Below, piece after piece: positions 7,473 through 15,288 of a stretch of DNA of 15,288 nucleotides (its first letter is position 1; each line of letters opens with the position of its first letter). The notes under the pieces were generated by a model. That model saw only the letters and a list, made by a program, of their open reading frames with translations. It was not told where the DNA came from and ran no database searches. This DNA is from Ruminococcus sp. UBA1828. Lineage in GTDB: Bacteria; Bacillota; Clostridia; Oscillospirales; Ruminococcaceae. Made by a program: the position numbers and the translations under genes. The stretch is from assembly GCA_002338885.1 (NCBI GenBank), contig DDJI01000082.1, positions 1,611 to 16,898 of the forward strand, in the 5' to 3' direction.

Positions 7473-8321
7473 ATGGATAAATTTATCGAGCTTAAAAACG
7501 TGACTTTCTCATACATCACCGAATATGACGACGAGACGGTTAAAACCACTGCTCTTAAGAGTATATCCCTTGAGATAAACCGCGGCGAGTTTGTGGCTGT
7601 GCTCGGGCATAACGGCTCCGGAAAGTCAACGCTTGCAAAGCTTTTGAACGCAATCAATCTTCCCGAATCGGGAAAGGTATATATAAACGGCATGGACACA
7701 ACCGATGACAACAACCTCTTTGACATAAGAAAAACAGTCGGCATGGTGTTCCAAAACCCCGATAACCAGATAGTTGCTACGGTTGTCGAGGAGGATGTGG
7801 CGTTTGCCCTTGAAAATATAGGCGTTGAACCGCATGAAATACGCCGCAGGGTAGATGAAGCGCTTAAAACCGTCGGAATGTATGAGTACCGAGAGCATGC
7901 GCCGCATAAGCTTTCCGGAGGACAAAAGCAGCGCATAGCAATTGCGGGCGTCCTTGCGATGAAGCCGGAATGTATAGTTTTGGACGAGCCTACAGCTATG
8001 CTTGACCCTATAGGCAGGCGTGAGATAATGGCTACCATAACCGAGCTGAATAAAATGGGAGTCACGATAGTGCTTATCACTCACTATATGGACGAGGCTG
8101 CAAAGGCAAAAAGAGTGATAGTTGTCGATTCGGGAGAAATCATTATGGACGACACCCCTAAAAAGGTGTTTTCGCAGGTTGAAAAACTGAAATCAATAGG
8201 TCTTGATGTTCCGCAGGTGACAGAGTTGACTCATGAGCTTATAAAAGAGGGCATACCGCTTGCGGACGACATAATAGACGAGGACGAGTGTTACGAGGCT
8301 TTGTACAAGCTCTTAAAATAA
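7473..8321 (+). CDS. ecfA1: ECF transporter ATPase subunit EcfA1
   Basis: One of the two ATPases of the energy-coupling factor module that powers uptake by several vitamin and metal S-components. With the start used here the protein has 282 residues: Walker [10 protein letters not shown] (45-53), Q-loop FQNPDNQ (93-99) continuing as [12 protein letters not shown], signature LSGGQ (147-151) and Walker B IVLDEP (168-173), followed by ITHYMDEA. The FQNPDNQ-type Q-loop is typical of the A1 paralogue. An ATG at 7467 is also in frame, but the only ribosome-site-like stretch (AGTGG, ending 7463) would be just 3 nt away; the ATG at 7473 has a better 9-nt spacing. It lies 14 bp after the methyltransferase gene and 17 bp before ecfA2. 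Confidence 0.94.
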   Translation: MDKFIELKNVTFSYITEYDDETVKTTALKSISLEINRGEFVAVLGHNGSGKSTLAKLLNAINLPESGKVYINGMDTTDDNNLFDIRKTVGMVFQNPDNQIVATVVEEDVAFALENIGVEPHEIRRRVDEALKTVGMYEYREHAPHKLSGGQKQRIAIAGVLAMKPECIVLDEPTAMLDPIGRREIMATITELNKMGVTIVLITHYMDEAAKAKRVIVVDSGEIIMDDTPKKVFSQVEKLKSIGLDVPQVTELTHELIKEGIPLADDIIDEDECYEALYKLLK

Positions 8322-8338
8322 AGAAAGGCTGATAGCTG

Positions 8339-9202
8339 TTGGGAATAATTAAAGCAGAAAATCTCACATACGTTTACGGAGAAGGCACGCCTTTTAGAAA
8401 GGTTGCGCTTGACGACGTAAACATCGATATACAAGAGGGCGAGCTGATAGGAATAATCGGGCATACCGGTTCGGGAAAGTCCACGCTTATACAGCATTTT
8501 AACGGTCTTTTGAAGCCCACTTCCGGCAAGGTTATAGTTGACGGAGAGGAGCTTTTTGCGGATAAGGCACGCTTGCGTGCAATACGTTTTAAAGTCGGAC
8601 TTGTGTTTCAGTATCCTGAGTATCAGCTTTTTGAGGAAACCGTGTATAAGGATATAGCCTTCGGGCCTAAAAACATGGGTCTTAGCGATGATGAGATAGA
8701 TATAAGAGTTAAGCAGACGATGAAGCTTGTCGGGCTGAAGCCGGAGCTGATGAACAAGTCGCCGTTTGATTTGTCCGGAGGACAGAAAAGGCGAGTGGCC
8801 ATTGCGGGAGTAATGGCAATGGAGCCTAAGGTTTTGATACTTGACGAGCCTACAGCGGGACTTGACCCCAGGGGCAGAGACAGAATTTTAGGGCTTATAA
8901 AAGATTACCACAACGAAAAGAAAAGCACGGTGATGCTTGTCTCTCATTCAATGGAGGACGTCGCTAAAACCGTGTCTAAGATTTTGGTTATGAACGATGC
9001 GAAGGTGTTCATGTTTGACACTCCGGAGCATGTTTTTGCAAGAGTCAGAGAGCTTGACAGCATGGGATTGACCGTGCCTCAGATAACAAGGGTGTTTGAC
9101 AGGCTTAAGCAGAGCGGAATAAACTTCAGCGATGAAGTTTATTCTGTCGAGTATGCCAAAAAGCTTGTTTTGCGCCTTTTAGACAACAAGTCGGGAAGGT
9201 GA
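8339..9202 (+). CDS. ecfA2: ECF transporter ATPase subunit EcfA2
   Basis: The second ATPase of the energy-coupling factor module, which pairs with EcfA1. The 287-residue protein has Walker A GHTGSGKST (41-49), Q-loop FQYPEYQLFEETV (90-102, the usual A2 version), signature LSGGQKRRVAIAG (145-157) and Walker B VLILDEPTAGLDP (165-177), then VSHSMEDVA as the H-loop. The start is TTG, with AAAGG about 10 nt upstream. No ATG or GTG fits, and the protein begins exactly where EcfA2 proteins do (GIIKAENLTYVY). The stop codon at 9200-9202 lies within the AAGGTGA ribosome site of ecfT, so the two are closely coupled. Confidence 0.95.
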   Translation: MGIIKAENLTYVYGEGTPFRKVALDDVNIDIQEGELIGIIGHTGSGKSTLIQHFNGLLKPTSGKVIVDGEELFADKARLRAIRFKVGLVFQYPEYQLFEETVYKDIAFGPKNMGLSDDEIDIRVKQTMKLVGLKPELMNKSPFDLSGGQKRRVAIAGVMAMEPKVLILDEPTAGLDPRGRDRILGLIKDYHNEKKSTVMLVSHSMEDVAKTVSKILVMNDAKVFMFDTPEHVFARVRELDSMGLTVPQITRVFDRLKQSGINFSDEVYSVEYAKKLVLRLLDNKSGR

Positions 9203-9210
9203 TTTTTTAA

Positions 9211-10020
9211 TTGATCAAGGATATAACGTTAGGACAGTATTTCCCCGGAAAATCCGTTCTGCATCGCCTTGACCCAAGAATGAAGTTAGGGCTTGCGGTA
9301 TTATATATAGTCATGCTGTTTGTGGCAAAGGGCTTTTTGGGACTTGCCGTAGGCGTGGTATTTTTAGTCGTGTCTTTTTTGATTTCGGGGATACCGATAA
9401 AAATGATGGCAAAGAGCGTTAAGCCGATTGTCCCGATTATAATTTTCACCGGTATACTGAACCTGTTTTTTGTCTCAACCGGAGACGTGGTTTTCAGCTG
9501 GACGATAATCAAGATAACAACAGACGGAATACGCACCATGATTTTTATGGCGGTGAGAATAGTATTCTTAATATGCGGAACTTCTCTTTTGACATATACA
9601 ACATCCCCTATAGCTCTTACCGACGCGATAGAGAGAATACTTTCGCCGCTGAGGGTGATAAAGTTCCCCGCACACGAGATAGCCATGATGATGACTATAG
9701 CGCTCAGGTTTATCCCCACACTTATAGAGGAAACCGACAAGATAATGTCGGCACAAAAGGCAAGGGGAGCAGACCTTGAGAGCGGCTCGCTCATTCACAG
9801 GGCAAAAGCCTTGGTGCCTATACTTATACCTCTGTTTGTCTCCGCATTCAGAAGAGCGGAGGAGCTTGCTCTTGCAATGGAGTGCCGCTGCTACCACGGC
9901 GGAGAGGGCAGGACAAGGCTTAAACAGCTTAAGACTACCTACAGAGACTATGTGGCGCTTTTGATGACTGCGGCGTTTTTGGCAGGCGTAATACTTTTAA
10001 ATATCTTTTTGCCGATATGA
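9211..10020 (+). CDS. ecfT: ECF transporter transmembrane subunit EcfT
   Basis: EcfT is the membrane scaffold that joins the EcfA1-EcfA2 ATPase pair to the substrate-binding S-components. In 269 residues I see hydrophobic segments at about 28-60, 72-90, 106-130 and 245-268, and the cytosolic coupling-helix region with QKARGADLE (182-190) and AEELALAMECRCYHGGEGRTR (216-236, ends given as key residues A216, R226, G231-R236). The second coupling motif reads ECRC, while many relatives have EARC or EARG. The start is TTG with AAGGTGAT 7 nt upstream. The stop TGA overlaps the truA ATG by 4 bp. No S-component gene is in this window, which fits a group II module shared by several S-components elsewhere. 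Confidence 0.94.
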   Translation: MIKDITLGQYFPGKSVLHRLDPRMKLGLAVLYIVMLFVAKGFLGLAVGVVFLVVSFLISGIPIKMMAKSVKPIVPIIIFTGILNLFFVSTGDVVFSWTIIKITTDGIRTMIFMAVRIVFLICGTSLLTYTTSPIALTDAIERILSPLRVIKFPAHEIAMMMTIALRFIPTLIEETDKIMSAQKARGADLESGSLIHRAKALVPILIPLFVSAFRRAEELALAMECRCYHGGEGRTRLKQLKTTYRDYVALLMTAAFLAGVILLNIFLPI

Positions 10021-10754
10021 AAAACTATATGGTCACAATGTCCTTCCGCGGGACGAATTATCATGGGTTTCAGCGCCAGGACGGCGGGCTGAAAACCATT
10101 CAGGGCACCGTCGAGGACGGAATATACAGGCTTTTGGGCGAGCATACGGAGATTAACGGCTGCTCAAGAACGGATGCTGGAGTTCATGCCAATGAATTTG
10201 TGTTTTCCGTGATGCTGCAAAGCCCTATAACCGAGCGCGGAATAGTGTTCGGATTAAACGGCGTGCTTCCGAAAGACATAGCTATAACCTCATGCAAAGC
10301 TGTCGGTAATGATTTTCACGCGAGGTACAGCTGCAAGGGTAAACAGTATATTTATTTGATTCACAACTCCGAAATACGTTCTCCGTTTTATGAGGACACG
10401 GTGTTCAGAAGCTGGTACCCGATAGACGATGCCAAGCTTAATAAGGCATGCAAGGATTTTATCGGTACTCACGATTTCAAGTCCTTTTGCTCAACCGATA
10501 CCGACAAAACAGAAACCGTGAGAACGGTTTTTGATTTCAGCGTCGAAAGATGCGGGGACATAGTTAAATTTTCGGTGTCGGGCGACGGATTTTTGTACAA
10601 CATGGTTCGCATAATGGTCGGCACGCTGCTCTTTATAAACGACGGGAAACTGTCCTGCGATTCGATACCGGATATAATTTCCGCCCTGGATCGCACAAAA
10701 GCGGGAAAGACCGTTCCTGCGCACGGGCTGTATCTCAACAAGGTGTTTTATTGA
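10017..10754 (+). CDS. truA: tRNA pseudouridine synthase A
   Basis: TruA makes pseudouridine at positions 38-40 of the tRNA anticodon arm. The 245-residue protein has the conserved N-terminal FRGTNYHGFQRQ, the catalytic segment SRTDAGVHA (50-58) with the nucleophile D53, then FHARYSCKGKQYIY and the late GFLYNMVRIMVGTLL. The ATG overlaps the ecfT stop (ATGA at 10017-10020). No strong ribosome site is visible, so translation probably depends on ribosomes finishing ecfT. The ecfA1-ecfA2-ecfT-truA order is a conserved Firmicutes block, but the ribosomal protein genes that usually flank it (rplQ before, rplM and rpsI after) are missing here. Confidence 0.96.
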   Translation: MKNYMVTMSFRGTNYHGFQRQDGGLKTIQGTVEDGIYRLLGEHTEINGCSRTDAGVHANEFVFSVMLQSPITERGIVFGLNGVLPKDIAITSCKAVGNDFHARYSCKGKQYIYLIHNSEIRSPFYEDTVFRSWYPIDDAKLNKACKDFIGTHDFKSFCSTDTDKTETVRTVFDFSVERCGDIVKFSVSGDGFLYNMVRIMVGTLLFINDGKLSCDSIPDIISALDRTKAGKTVPAHGLYLNKVFY

Positions 10755-10785
10755 TTTAGCTTTAGTCAGAAATGGAGGTGAGTGT

Positions 10786-11964
10786 GTGGCTTCTGTAAAT
10801 TCCTTTGAAACCGATATGCGCAAGCTGAGAAAAAAGCGTAAGCGCAAGCGAGCGCTGAAAAATTTGATGATGATGCTGATCGTTGTTGCCTTTGCGGCAG
10901 CGGTGTATCTTTCAAAGGATCTTTGGCTGCCATACCTCGAAGGAGTGCTTGAGCGCGGAATGAGCGACTCTGACGAAACCTCCGGCGTAGAAAACTTTCC
11001 TATAGATATAAGCAGCCGCTCCAACGTCAGCATAGATGCCATGGACAGCTGCTGGACGCTCTTTACCGACACCACTTTTTATACGTGCTTGTCGGACGGA
11101 ACCGAGCTGTTCTCAATCCACCTGCCGTATTCAAATCCTGTAATCGAAACGACTTCAAGGCGCGCGCTTGTTTACGATATGGGAGGATACAACCTCACAG
11201 TCGTCAACAAAAACAGCGAGGTATTTTCAAAACGCCTTGACAGTCAGATATTGTATGCCGTCATAGGTGAAAACGGAAACATAGCCGTTGTCACCTCAAC
11301 GGATAAATATGATTCCTACCTTACAATATATGATAGGAACGGAACTGAAATATTCCACTGGGCGGACGGAAATCTGATAACTTCAGTTTGCCTTGACGAT
11401 TCGGGAAACGGCTGCATAGTTGCAAGCGTGTATGCCCGCGGCGGAGAGTTTAAATCCGTGGTTTCAAAACTCGACTTCTCGGTTGAAGAGGTGGCAGGAA
11501 AGACGCCCGCGGTGAATACGCTCTGCCTTGCCGTTGAGTATACATCCGACGGAGGATTCTGGCTTGTCGGAGACGAGACGCTTTACAGGTTCAACAGCGA
11601 TTGCGAGCAGGAATACGCTTACAACTATAACTATGAAATTACGCAGTTTTCCGTAGATGACGACGTGTGCGCAATGATGTTCAGCGCACCTGGCAGCAGC
11701 GATACATATGTAGTTTTGTTCAATTCGGATATTGACGAAGAAACCGAAATTACATATAATGATGAAATACACCACATAGATATATACGACGGTTCAATAT
11801 TTTTAAATTCAGACACGAGGCTCAGCGCGTTTGCGTCCGACGGCACAATTGTCGGAACTGCACCGCTTGATACCGAATATGTGTCGTTTGCGGTGTGCGG
11901 AAAGAATGTATTTTTGCAGGGCTACCGCAGCATAAATAAAACACAGATGACCATGCACGATTAG
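10786..11964 (+). CDS. DUF5711-like protein: membrane anchor with extracytoplasmic beta-rich domain
   Basis: The 392-residue protein starts with a very basic stretch (residues 12-25, nearly all K and R), then one hydrophobic segment (about 27-42), then a large soluble part. That is the layout of a single-pass protein with its N-terminus inside. From about 75 on, short beta-type repeats follow one another, with phrases such as TFYTCLSDGTELFSI, ILYAVIGENGNIAVV, YLTIYDRNGTEIFHW and LSAFASDGTIVGT, which look like blades of a beta-propeller. I recognise the pattern as the DUF5711 family, which has no settled function, but cannot confirm it without a search. The start is GTG; GGAGGTGA (10774-10781) lies just upstream. 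It follows truA by 31 bp and precedes the CvpA gene by 21 bp. Ligand and partners are unknown. Confidence 0.78.
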   Translation: MASVNSFETDMRKLRKKRKRKRALKNLMMMLIVVAFAAAVYLSKDLWLPYLEGVLERGMSDSDETSGVENFPIDISSRSNVSIDAMDSCWTLFTDTTFYTCLSDGTELFSIHLPYSNPVIETTSRRALVYDMGGYNLTVVNKNSEVFSKRLDSQILYAVIGENGNIAVVTSTDKYDSYLTIYDRNGTEIFHWADGNLITSVCLDDSGNGCIVASVYARGGEFKSVVSKLDFSVEEVAGKTPAVNTLCLAVEYTSDGGFWLVGDETLYRFNSDCEQEYAYNYNYEITQFSVDDDVCAMMFSAPGSSDTYVVLFNSDIDEETEITYNDEIHHIDIYDGSIFLNSDTRLSAFASDGTIVGTAPLDTEYVSFAVCGKNVFLQGYRSINKTQMTMHD

Positions 11965-11985
11965 GCGCGATTAGGAAGGTGAATT

Positions 11986-12885
11986 ATGGCCGAAAACTTG
12001 TTCTGGTTTTACGATGTTTTTACTGTCGGAATACTTTTGATTTTCTTATACCTCGGTTCTAAAAAGGGCTTTGTGAGAAGTGTGGTTTATACCGTTTTGA
12101 TTATTGCGTCGTTTCTCATAAGCTGGTTTGCGGCAGAGGTTCTGTCGCCGTTTATTTACGACAGCTGCATAAAAGAAGCTATCGTATCAAAGTTTGAGGA
12201 AAACGCAGATCAAACAGATAAGGCGCACTTAATTGCTCAGGCTATTTCAAGCGGAAATTACGGCGTTGAAATGACCGAAGCGGAGATATCGGATATCCTG
12301 CAAAACGACCCCGACTTTTTCGATTCGCTCATAAGCCGGATGCGCGAAAACGGCGCTCAGGACAACGCGTCGGTTATCGAGTCGGGCGTAAAGGAGTCGG
12401 TTGCTGAGCAGGTGCTCAACAATATGTTTAGGGACACGCCGATCTCGGGATATGTGAGCAGCGCGGCGTCAACTTTGACAGATATAACCGAAAAACTCGA
12501 GAACGTCGTTCAGACGTTTGTGAGCGGAACTACGGCGGACACTGCAAGAGCAGTTGAAGAAAACTTTGTTGCTCCGGTGATAAAGTGGCTGCTGAAGGCG
12601 TTGATATTTATCGTCCTTATATTCATACTTCGGTTTGTCATAAACCCTGTTTCAAACGCCTTTAAGTTTGTAAACAAGGTGCCGGTTGTCGGACCGATAA
12701 ATGCAGTGCTCGGCGCGCTCTTTGGATTGGTTGAGGGACTGATATTTATGTATGTCACCGCAATCCTGGTTAAAGCGGTTGTGAGCTTGACCGGAGACTC
12801 ACTCATATTCTTAAACAGCGAAACAATCGAACAATCAAAGCTGTTTGTCCTTCTGTACAATTTCGACGTTTTAAGTTTCTTGTAA
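11986..12885 (+). CDS. CvpA-family membrane protein with a long extracytoplasmic insert
   Basis: The 299-residue protein has four hydrophobic segments at about 8-24, 30-55, 200-220 and 237-268. The short loop after the first helix, GSKKGFVRS (24-32), and the stretch NAVLGALFGLVEGLIF (239-254) are typical of the CvpA family, named for colicin V production in E. coli and otherwise poorly understood. By the positive-inside rule the 56-197 stretch, which is acidic and helical, should face outside; ordinary CvpA proteins are about half this length and lack it. AAGGTGA lies just before the ATG. The gene follows the DUF5711-like gene by 21 bp, so the two proteins are probably made together and both present their large domains outside the membrane. 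Confidence 0.85.
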   Translation: MAENLFWFYDVFTVGILLIFLYLGSKKGFVRSVVYTVLIIASFLISWFAAEVLSPFIYDSCIKEAIVSKFEENADQTDKAHLIAQAISSGNYGVEMTEAEISDILQNDPDFFDSLISRMRENGAQDNASVIESGVKESVAEQVLNNMFRDTPISGYVSSAASTLTDITEKLENVVQTFVSGTTADTARAVEENFVAPVIKWLLKALIFIVLIFILRFVINPVSNAFKFVNKVPVVGPINAVLGALFGLVEGLIFMYVTAILVKAVVSLTGDSLIFLNSETIEQSKLFVLLYNFDVLSFL

Positions 12886-12934
12886 TAAAAATTTAACATT
12901 CTATCATACGGCTTTCACTTAATGCCGCTATAAT
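12880..12934 (+). promoter_or_regulatory. Candidate promoter(s) of the Clp ATPase gene
   Basis: A perfect TATAAT lies at 12929-12934, but no good -35 box stands 16-18 bp upstream. A second option is TTGTAA (12880-12885) and TATCAT (12902-12907) with 16 bp between them; its -35 uses the last bases of the cvpA gene. Either would give the Clp gene its own start, which the 112-bp gap also suggests, since all other gaps in the run are 36 bp or less. Confidence 0.45.
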
Positions 12935-12940
12935 GATATG

Positions 12941-12958
12941 TATGCATGATATATGCAT
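12941..12958 (+). promoter_or_regulatory. Operator-like double TATGCAT at the predicted start of the Clp transcript
   Basis: TATGCAT occurs at 12941-12947 and 12952-12958, with GATA between. The core ATGCAT is palindromic, so the two copies form both a direct and an inverted repeat with an 11-bp period, one helical turn. The element begins about where transcription from TATAAT (12929-12934) would start, where a bound repressor could block it. No known regulator is assigned. Confidence 0.35.
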
Positions 12959-12997
12959 CAATTAAGAGAAAATAAACCAAGAAAAGGGTGATAATTC

Positions 12998-15259
12998 ATG
13001 CTTTGTTCAAGATGCAAAAAGAGACCCGCAGCGGTTTTCATAACAACAGTAAACGGCAACGAAAGAAAGAACGAGGGGCTGTGCCTTTTGTGTGCGAGAA
13101 AGCTCGGCATAACGCAGGTCGATGATTATATGAAGCAAATGGGGCTGACAGATGAGGATCTCGAAGCTTTTTCCGAGTCGTTAACAAATGACGCCGACGG
13201 TGATTCGTTTGAAATGGGAGGATCGGGAACGATGCCAAACTTCATTTCAAACTTCATGGCAAACCAGGGCGCCGATGAACAGACGCCTTCGGATGCCGAC
13301 AAAAAGAAGCCGCGCACAAAGGATCAGAAAAAGCAGGATAAGGAGCTTAAGTTTTTGGGCACATACTGCACGAACCTCAACGAACGCGCCGCTCAGGGCA
13401 AGCTCGACAGGATAATAGGCCGTGACAGAGAAATATCAAGAGTTTTGCAGATTCTGTCCCGCCGTCAAAAGAATAATCCATGTCTTATAGGTGAACCGGG
13501 AGTAGGTAAGACGGCAATAGCCGAGGGCATAGCTCAAAGGATTGTTTCCGGAAACGTGCCTTTTGCTCTCAAGGATAAGCAGATTTATCTTTTGGACCTC
13601 ACTGCACTTGTTGCGGGAACACAGTTTAGAGGTCAGTTTGAAAGCAGGATAAAGGGACTTATCCAGGAAGTTAAAAAGGAAGGCAACGTCATTCTCTTCA
13701 TTGATGAGATTCACAACCTCGTCGGAACAGGAGACAGCGAAGGAACCATGAACGCTGCAAATATCCTAAAGCCCGCTCTTTCAAGAGGTGAGGTTCAGGT
13801 CATAGGAGCGACGACGTTCGGCGAGTACAGAAAGTATATCGAAAAGGACAGCGCGCTTGAGCGCAGATTCCAGCCGGTAACCGTAAACGAACCGACTGTA
13901 GAGGATACCATAAGCGTCCTCTTCGGCATAAGAAAGTACTACGAGGACTTCCACCACGTAAAGATATCAGATTCCGCCCTGAGAATGTGTGCGGTTTTGT
14001 CTGAGAGGTATATAAACGACAGATTCCTGCCCGACAAGGCAATAGACCTTTTGGATGAGGCGTGCGCCGGCGCAAGCATACGCAGCCCCGAAATTTCAAG
14101 GTCGCTTGAGCTGAAGGCTAAGCTTGAAAACGAGTGCGTAGAGCTTGGCACGCTTGAAGAGGCGGAAAATCCGGACTATGAAAAGATAGCCGAGATGAAA
14201 GCAAAGATTTCTCAGACCGAAAACGACTGCAAGGCAGCTCAGGAACAGGCTGATAAAGTCCGCGTTACGGAGTACGACCTTTCAAAGGTAATAGAGCTTT
14301 GGACGGGCATACCCGCAAATAAGATAGTCGAAACAGAGTACGCAAAGATCAGAAATCTTCACGACACTTTGAGCAAGAAGATTATAGGTCAGCCTGAGGC
14401 AGTGGATCTTGTCTGCGAGGCGATAAAGCGCACGAGAGTTTCACTTACCTCCCGCCGCAGACCTGCATCGTTTATATTTGTAGGTCCTACCGGAGTGGGT
14501 AAGACAGAGCTTGCAAAGACGCTTGCTGCGGAGCTGTTTGATGCCACCGAGCCGCTCATAAGGATTGACATGTCGGAGTACATGGAAAAGCATACGGTTT
14601 CAAGACTTATCGGTTCTCCTCCGGGATATGTCGGATACGATGAGGCGGGTCAGCTTACCGAGAAGGTTCGCCGCAGACCTTATTCCGTAGTCCTGTTCGA
14701 CGAGATCGAAAAAGCTCATCCGGATGTAATGAATATACTCTTGCAGATTCTCGATGAAGGCAGGGTAAACGACGCCCAGGGAAGAAGCGTGTCGTTTGAA
14801 AATACCGTCATAATCATGACATCAAACGCCGGTTCTACAGACAAGAGCTTTGGCATAGGCTTTGACAAGTCGCAGGCTCAGATATCCAAAGAGCGCGCTA
14901 TAAAGGGCTTGAGAGAGTTTTTAAGACCGGAGTTTATAAGTCGTGTGGACGAGATAGTTGTGTTTAACCCGCTCACCGAGGACAACTATGCCGATATCGC
15001 ACACCTCATGCTCTCTGAAATGATAGAGCCTCTTGCCGAAAAGGAAATAACGTTTACGTTTGACCGCGAGGCGGAAAAGGTCATTGCAGGCATAGCGTAT
15101 AACGATAAGTACGGAGCAAGAGACATAAGAAGGGTAATTCGCAGAGAAGTCGAGGACAAAATTGCCGATCTTATCATCGACTCCGACGATCGCAACATAA
15201 GAAGCATAAACGTTTCTGCCGCAGACGGAAAGATTGTTATGACCTCTACTTTTGAATGA
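12998..15259 (+). CDS. ClpE/ClpC-type AAA+ unfoldase with N-terminal Cys4 zinc finger
   Basis: This 753-residue Clp ATPase unfolds proteins, probably for ClpP. The N-terminus has a McsA- or ClpE-like zinc finger with C3, C6, C29 and C32 in place of the paired Clp_N repeats of ClpC and ClpA. Residues 60-115 are a polar linker. Ring D1 has Walker A GEPGVGKT (165-172), Walker B ILFIDE (232-237) and ALERRFQP (287-293); its pore loop reads GTQFRG. A charged coiled-coil middle domain covers about 367-425. Ring D2 has GPTGVGKT (496-503), pore loop GYVG (543-546), Walker B VVLFDE (564-569) and an IGF tripeptide (620-622) where the ClpP-docking loop should be. AAGGGTGAT precedes the ATG. No CtsR box or CIRCE element is seen upstream, and ctsR, mcsA and mcsB are absent from the window. 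Confidence 0.9.
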   Translation: MLCSRCKKRPAAVFITTVNGNERKNEGLCLLCARKLGITQVDDYMKQMGLTDEDLEAFSESLTNDADGDSFEMGGSGTMPNFISNFMANQGADEQTPSDADKKKPRTKDQKKQDKELKFLGTYCTNLNERAAQGKLDRIIGRDREISRVLQILSRRQKNNPCLIGEPGVGKTAIAEGIAQRIVSGNVPFALKDKQIYLLDLTALVAGTQFRGQFESRIKGLIQEVKKEGNVILFIDEIHNLVGTGDSEGTMNAANILKPALSRGEVQVIGATTFGEYRKYIEKDSALERRFQPVTVNEPTVEDTISVLFGIRKYYEDFHHVKISDSALRMCAVLSERYINDRFLPDKAIDLLDEACAGASIRSPEISRSLELKAKLENECVELGTLEEAENPDYEKIAEMKAKISQTENDCKAAQEQADKVRVTEYDLSKVIELWTGIPANKIVETEYAKIRNLHDTLSKKIIGQPEAVDLVCEAIKRTRVSLTSRRRPASFIFVGPTGVGKTELAKTLAAELFDATEPLIRIDMSEYMEKHTVSRLIGSPPGYVGYDEAGQLTEKVRRRPYSVVLFDEIEKAHPDVMNILLQILDEGRVNDAQGRSVSFENTVIIMTSNAGSTDKSFGIGFDKSQAQISKERAIKGLREFLRPEFISRVDEIVVFNPLTEDNYADIAHLMLSEMIEPLAEKEITFTFDREAEKVIAGIAYNDKYGARDIRRVIRREVEDKIADLIIDSDDRNIRSINVSAADGKIVMTSTFE

Positions 15260-15288
15260 GAAATCGAGAAAGTGTAAATTTTCTGTGA

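Noticed and set aside
7313..8080. Minus-strand open frame of 255 codons opposite ecfA1
   Set aside because: Same reason: complete overlap with a certain gene and a low-complexity serine-rich translation.
12909..12928. CGGC/GCCG hairpin as a terminator after the CvpA gene
   Set aside because: The stem is only 4 bp with an 11-nt loop, and no T-run follows.
12886..12997. CtsR or CIRCE stress operator before the Clp gene
   Set aside because: No GGTCAAA heptad in tandem and no TTAGCACTC inverted repeat on either strand.
15260..15288. AGAAA/TTTCT stem after the Clp gene as a terminator
   Set aside because: A 5-bp stem of A-T pairs with no GC core and no T-run in the remaining bases.

Overview
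The window reads as ordinary chromosomal DNA from an anaerobic Gram-positive bacterium of class Clostridia. This rests on several things seen together: strong GGAGG-type ribosome sites, sigma-A promoters, a complete ruvC-ruvA-ruvB set, an EcfA1-EcfA2-EcfT-TruA block, a DUF5711-like plus CvpA pair, and a zinc-finger Clp ATPase. Genus cannot be set from the sequence alone. Isoleucine is written mostly as ATA, and GTG and TTG starts are common, which are lineage traits. I see no tRNA, rRNA, CRISPR array, insertion sequence or phage gene.

Layout. The minus strand on the left carries the N-terminal 213 codons of an AraC-family regulator (1-639, cut by the window edge), preceded by a near-consensus promoter. 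Upstream of it, also on minus, is an ABC-F ATPase (843-2759). A 195-bp divergent spacer (2760-2954) holds back-to-back promoters for the ABC-F gene and for the rightward run. From 2955 to 12885 ten genes follow on the plus strand with gaps of at most 36 bp and three 4-bp overlaps: ruvC, ruvA, ruvB (Holliday junction processing); glmM (cell-wall amino sugar); an RlmI/RlmK-type methyltransferase; ecfA1, ecfA2, ecfT (shared energising module for vitamin uptake); truA (tRNA pseudouridine); then a DUF5711-like membrane-anchored protein and a CvpA-family membrane protein. After a 112-bp gap with its own promoter candidates comes a ClpE/ClpC-type AAA+ unfoldase with an N-terminal Cys4 zinc finger (12998-15259). 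The final 29 bp hold nothing I can name.

How it fits together. Most of the window is housekeeping: recombination, envelope precursor synthesis, RNA modification and micronutrient uptake, probably co-transcribed from the promoter before ruvC. The least understood part is the right end, where two membrane proteins with predicted extracytoplasmic domains sit next to a zinc-finger Clp unfoldase. That is the best candidate for an undescribed functional link, but the link is inferred from position only.
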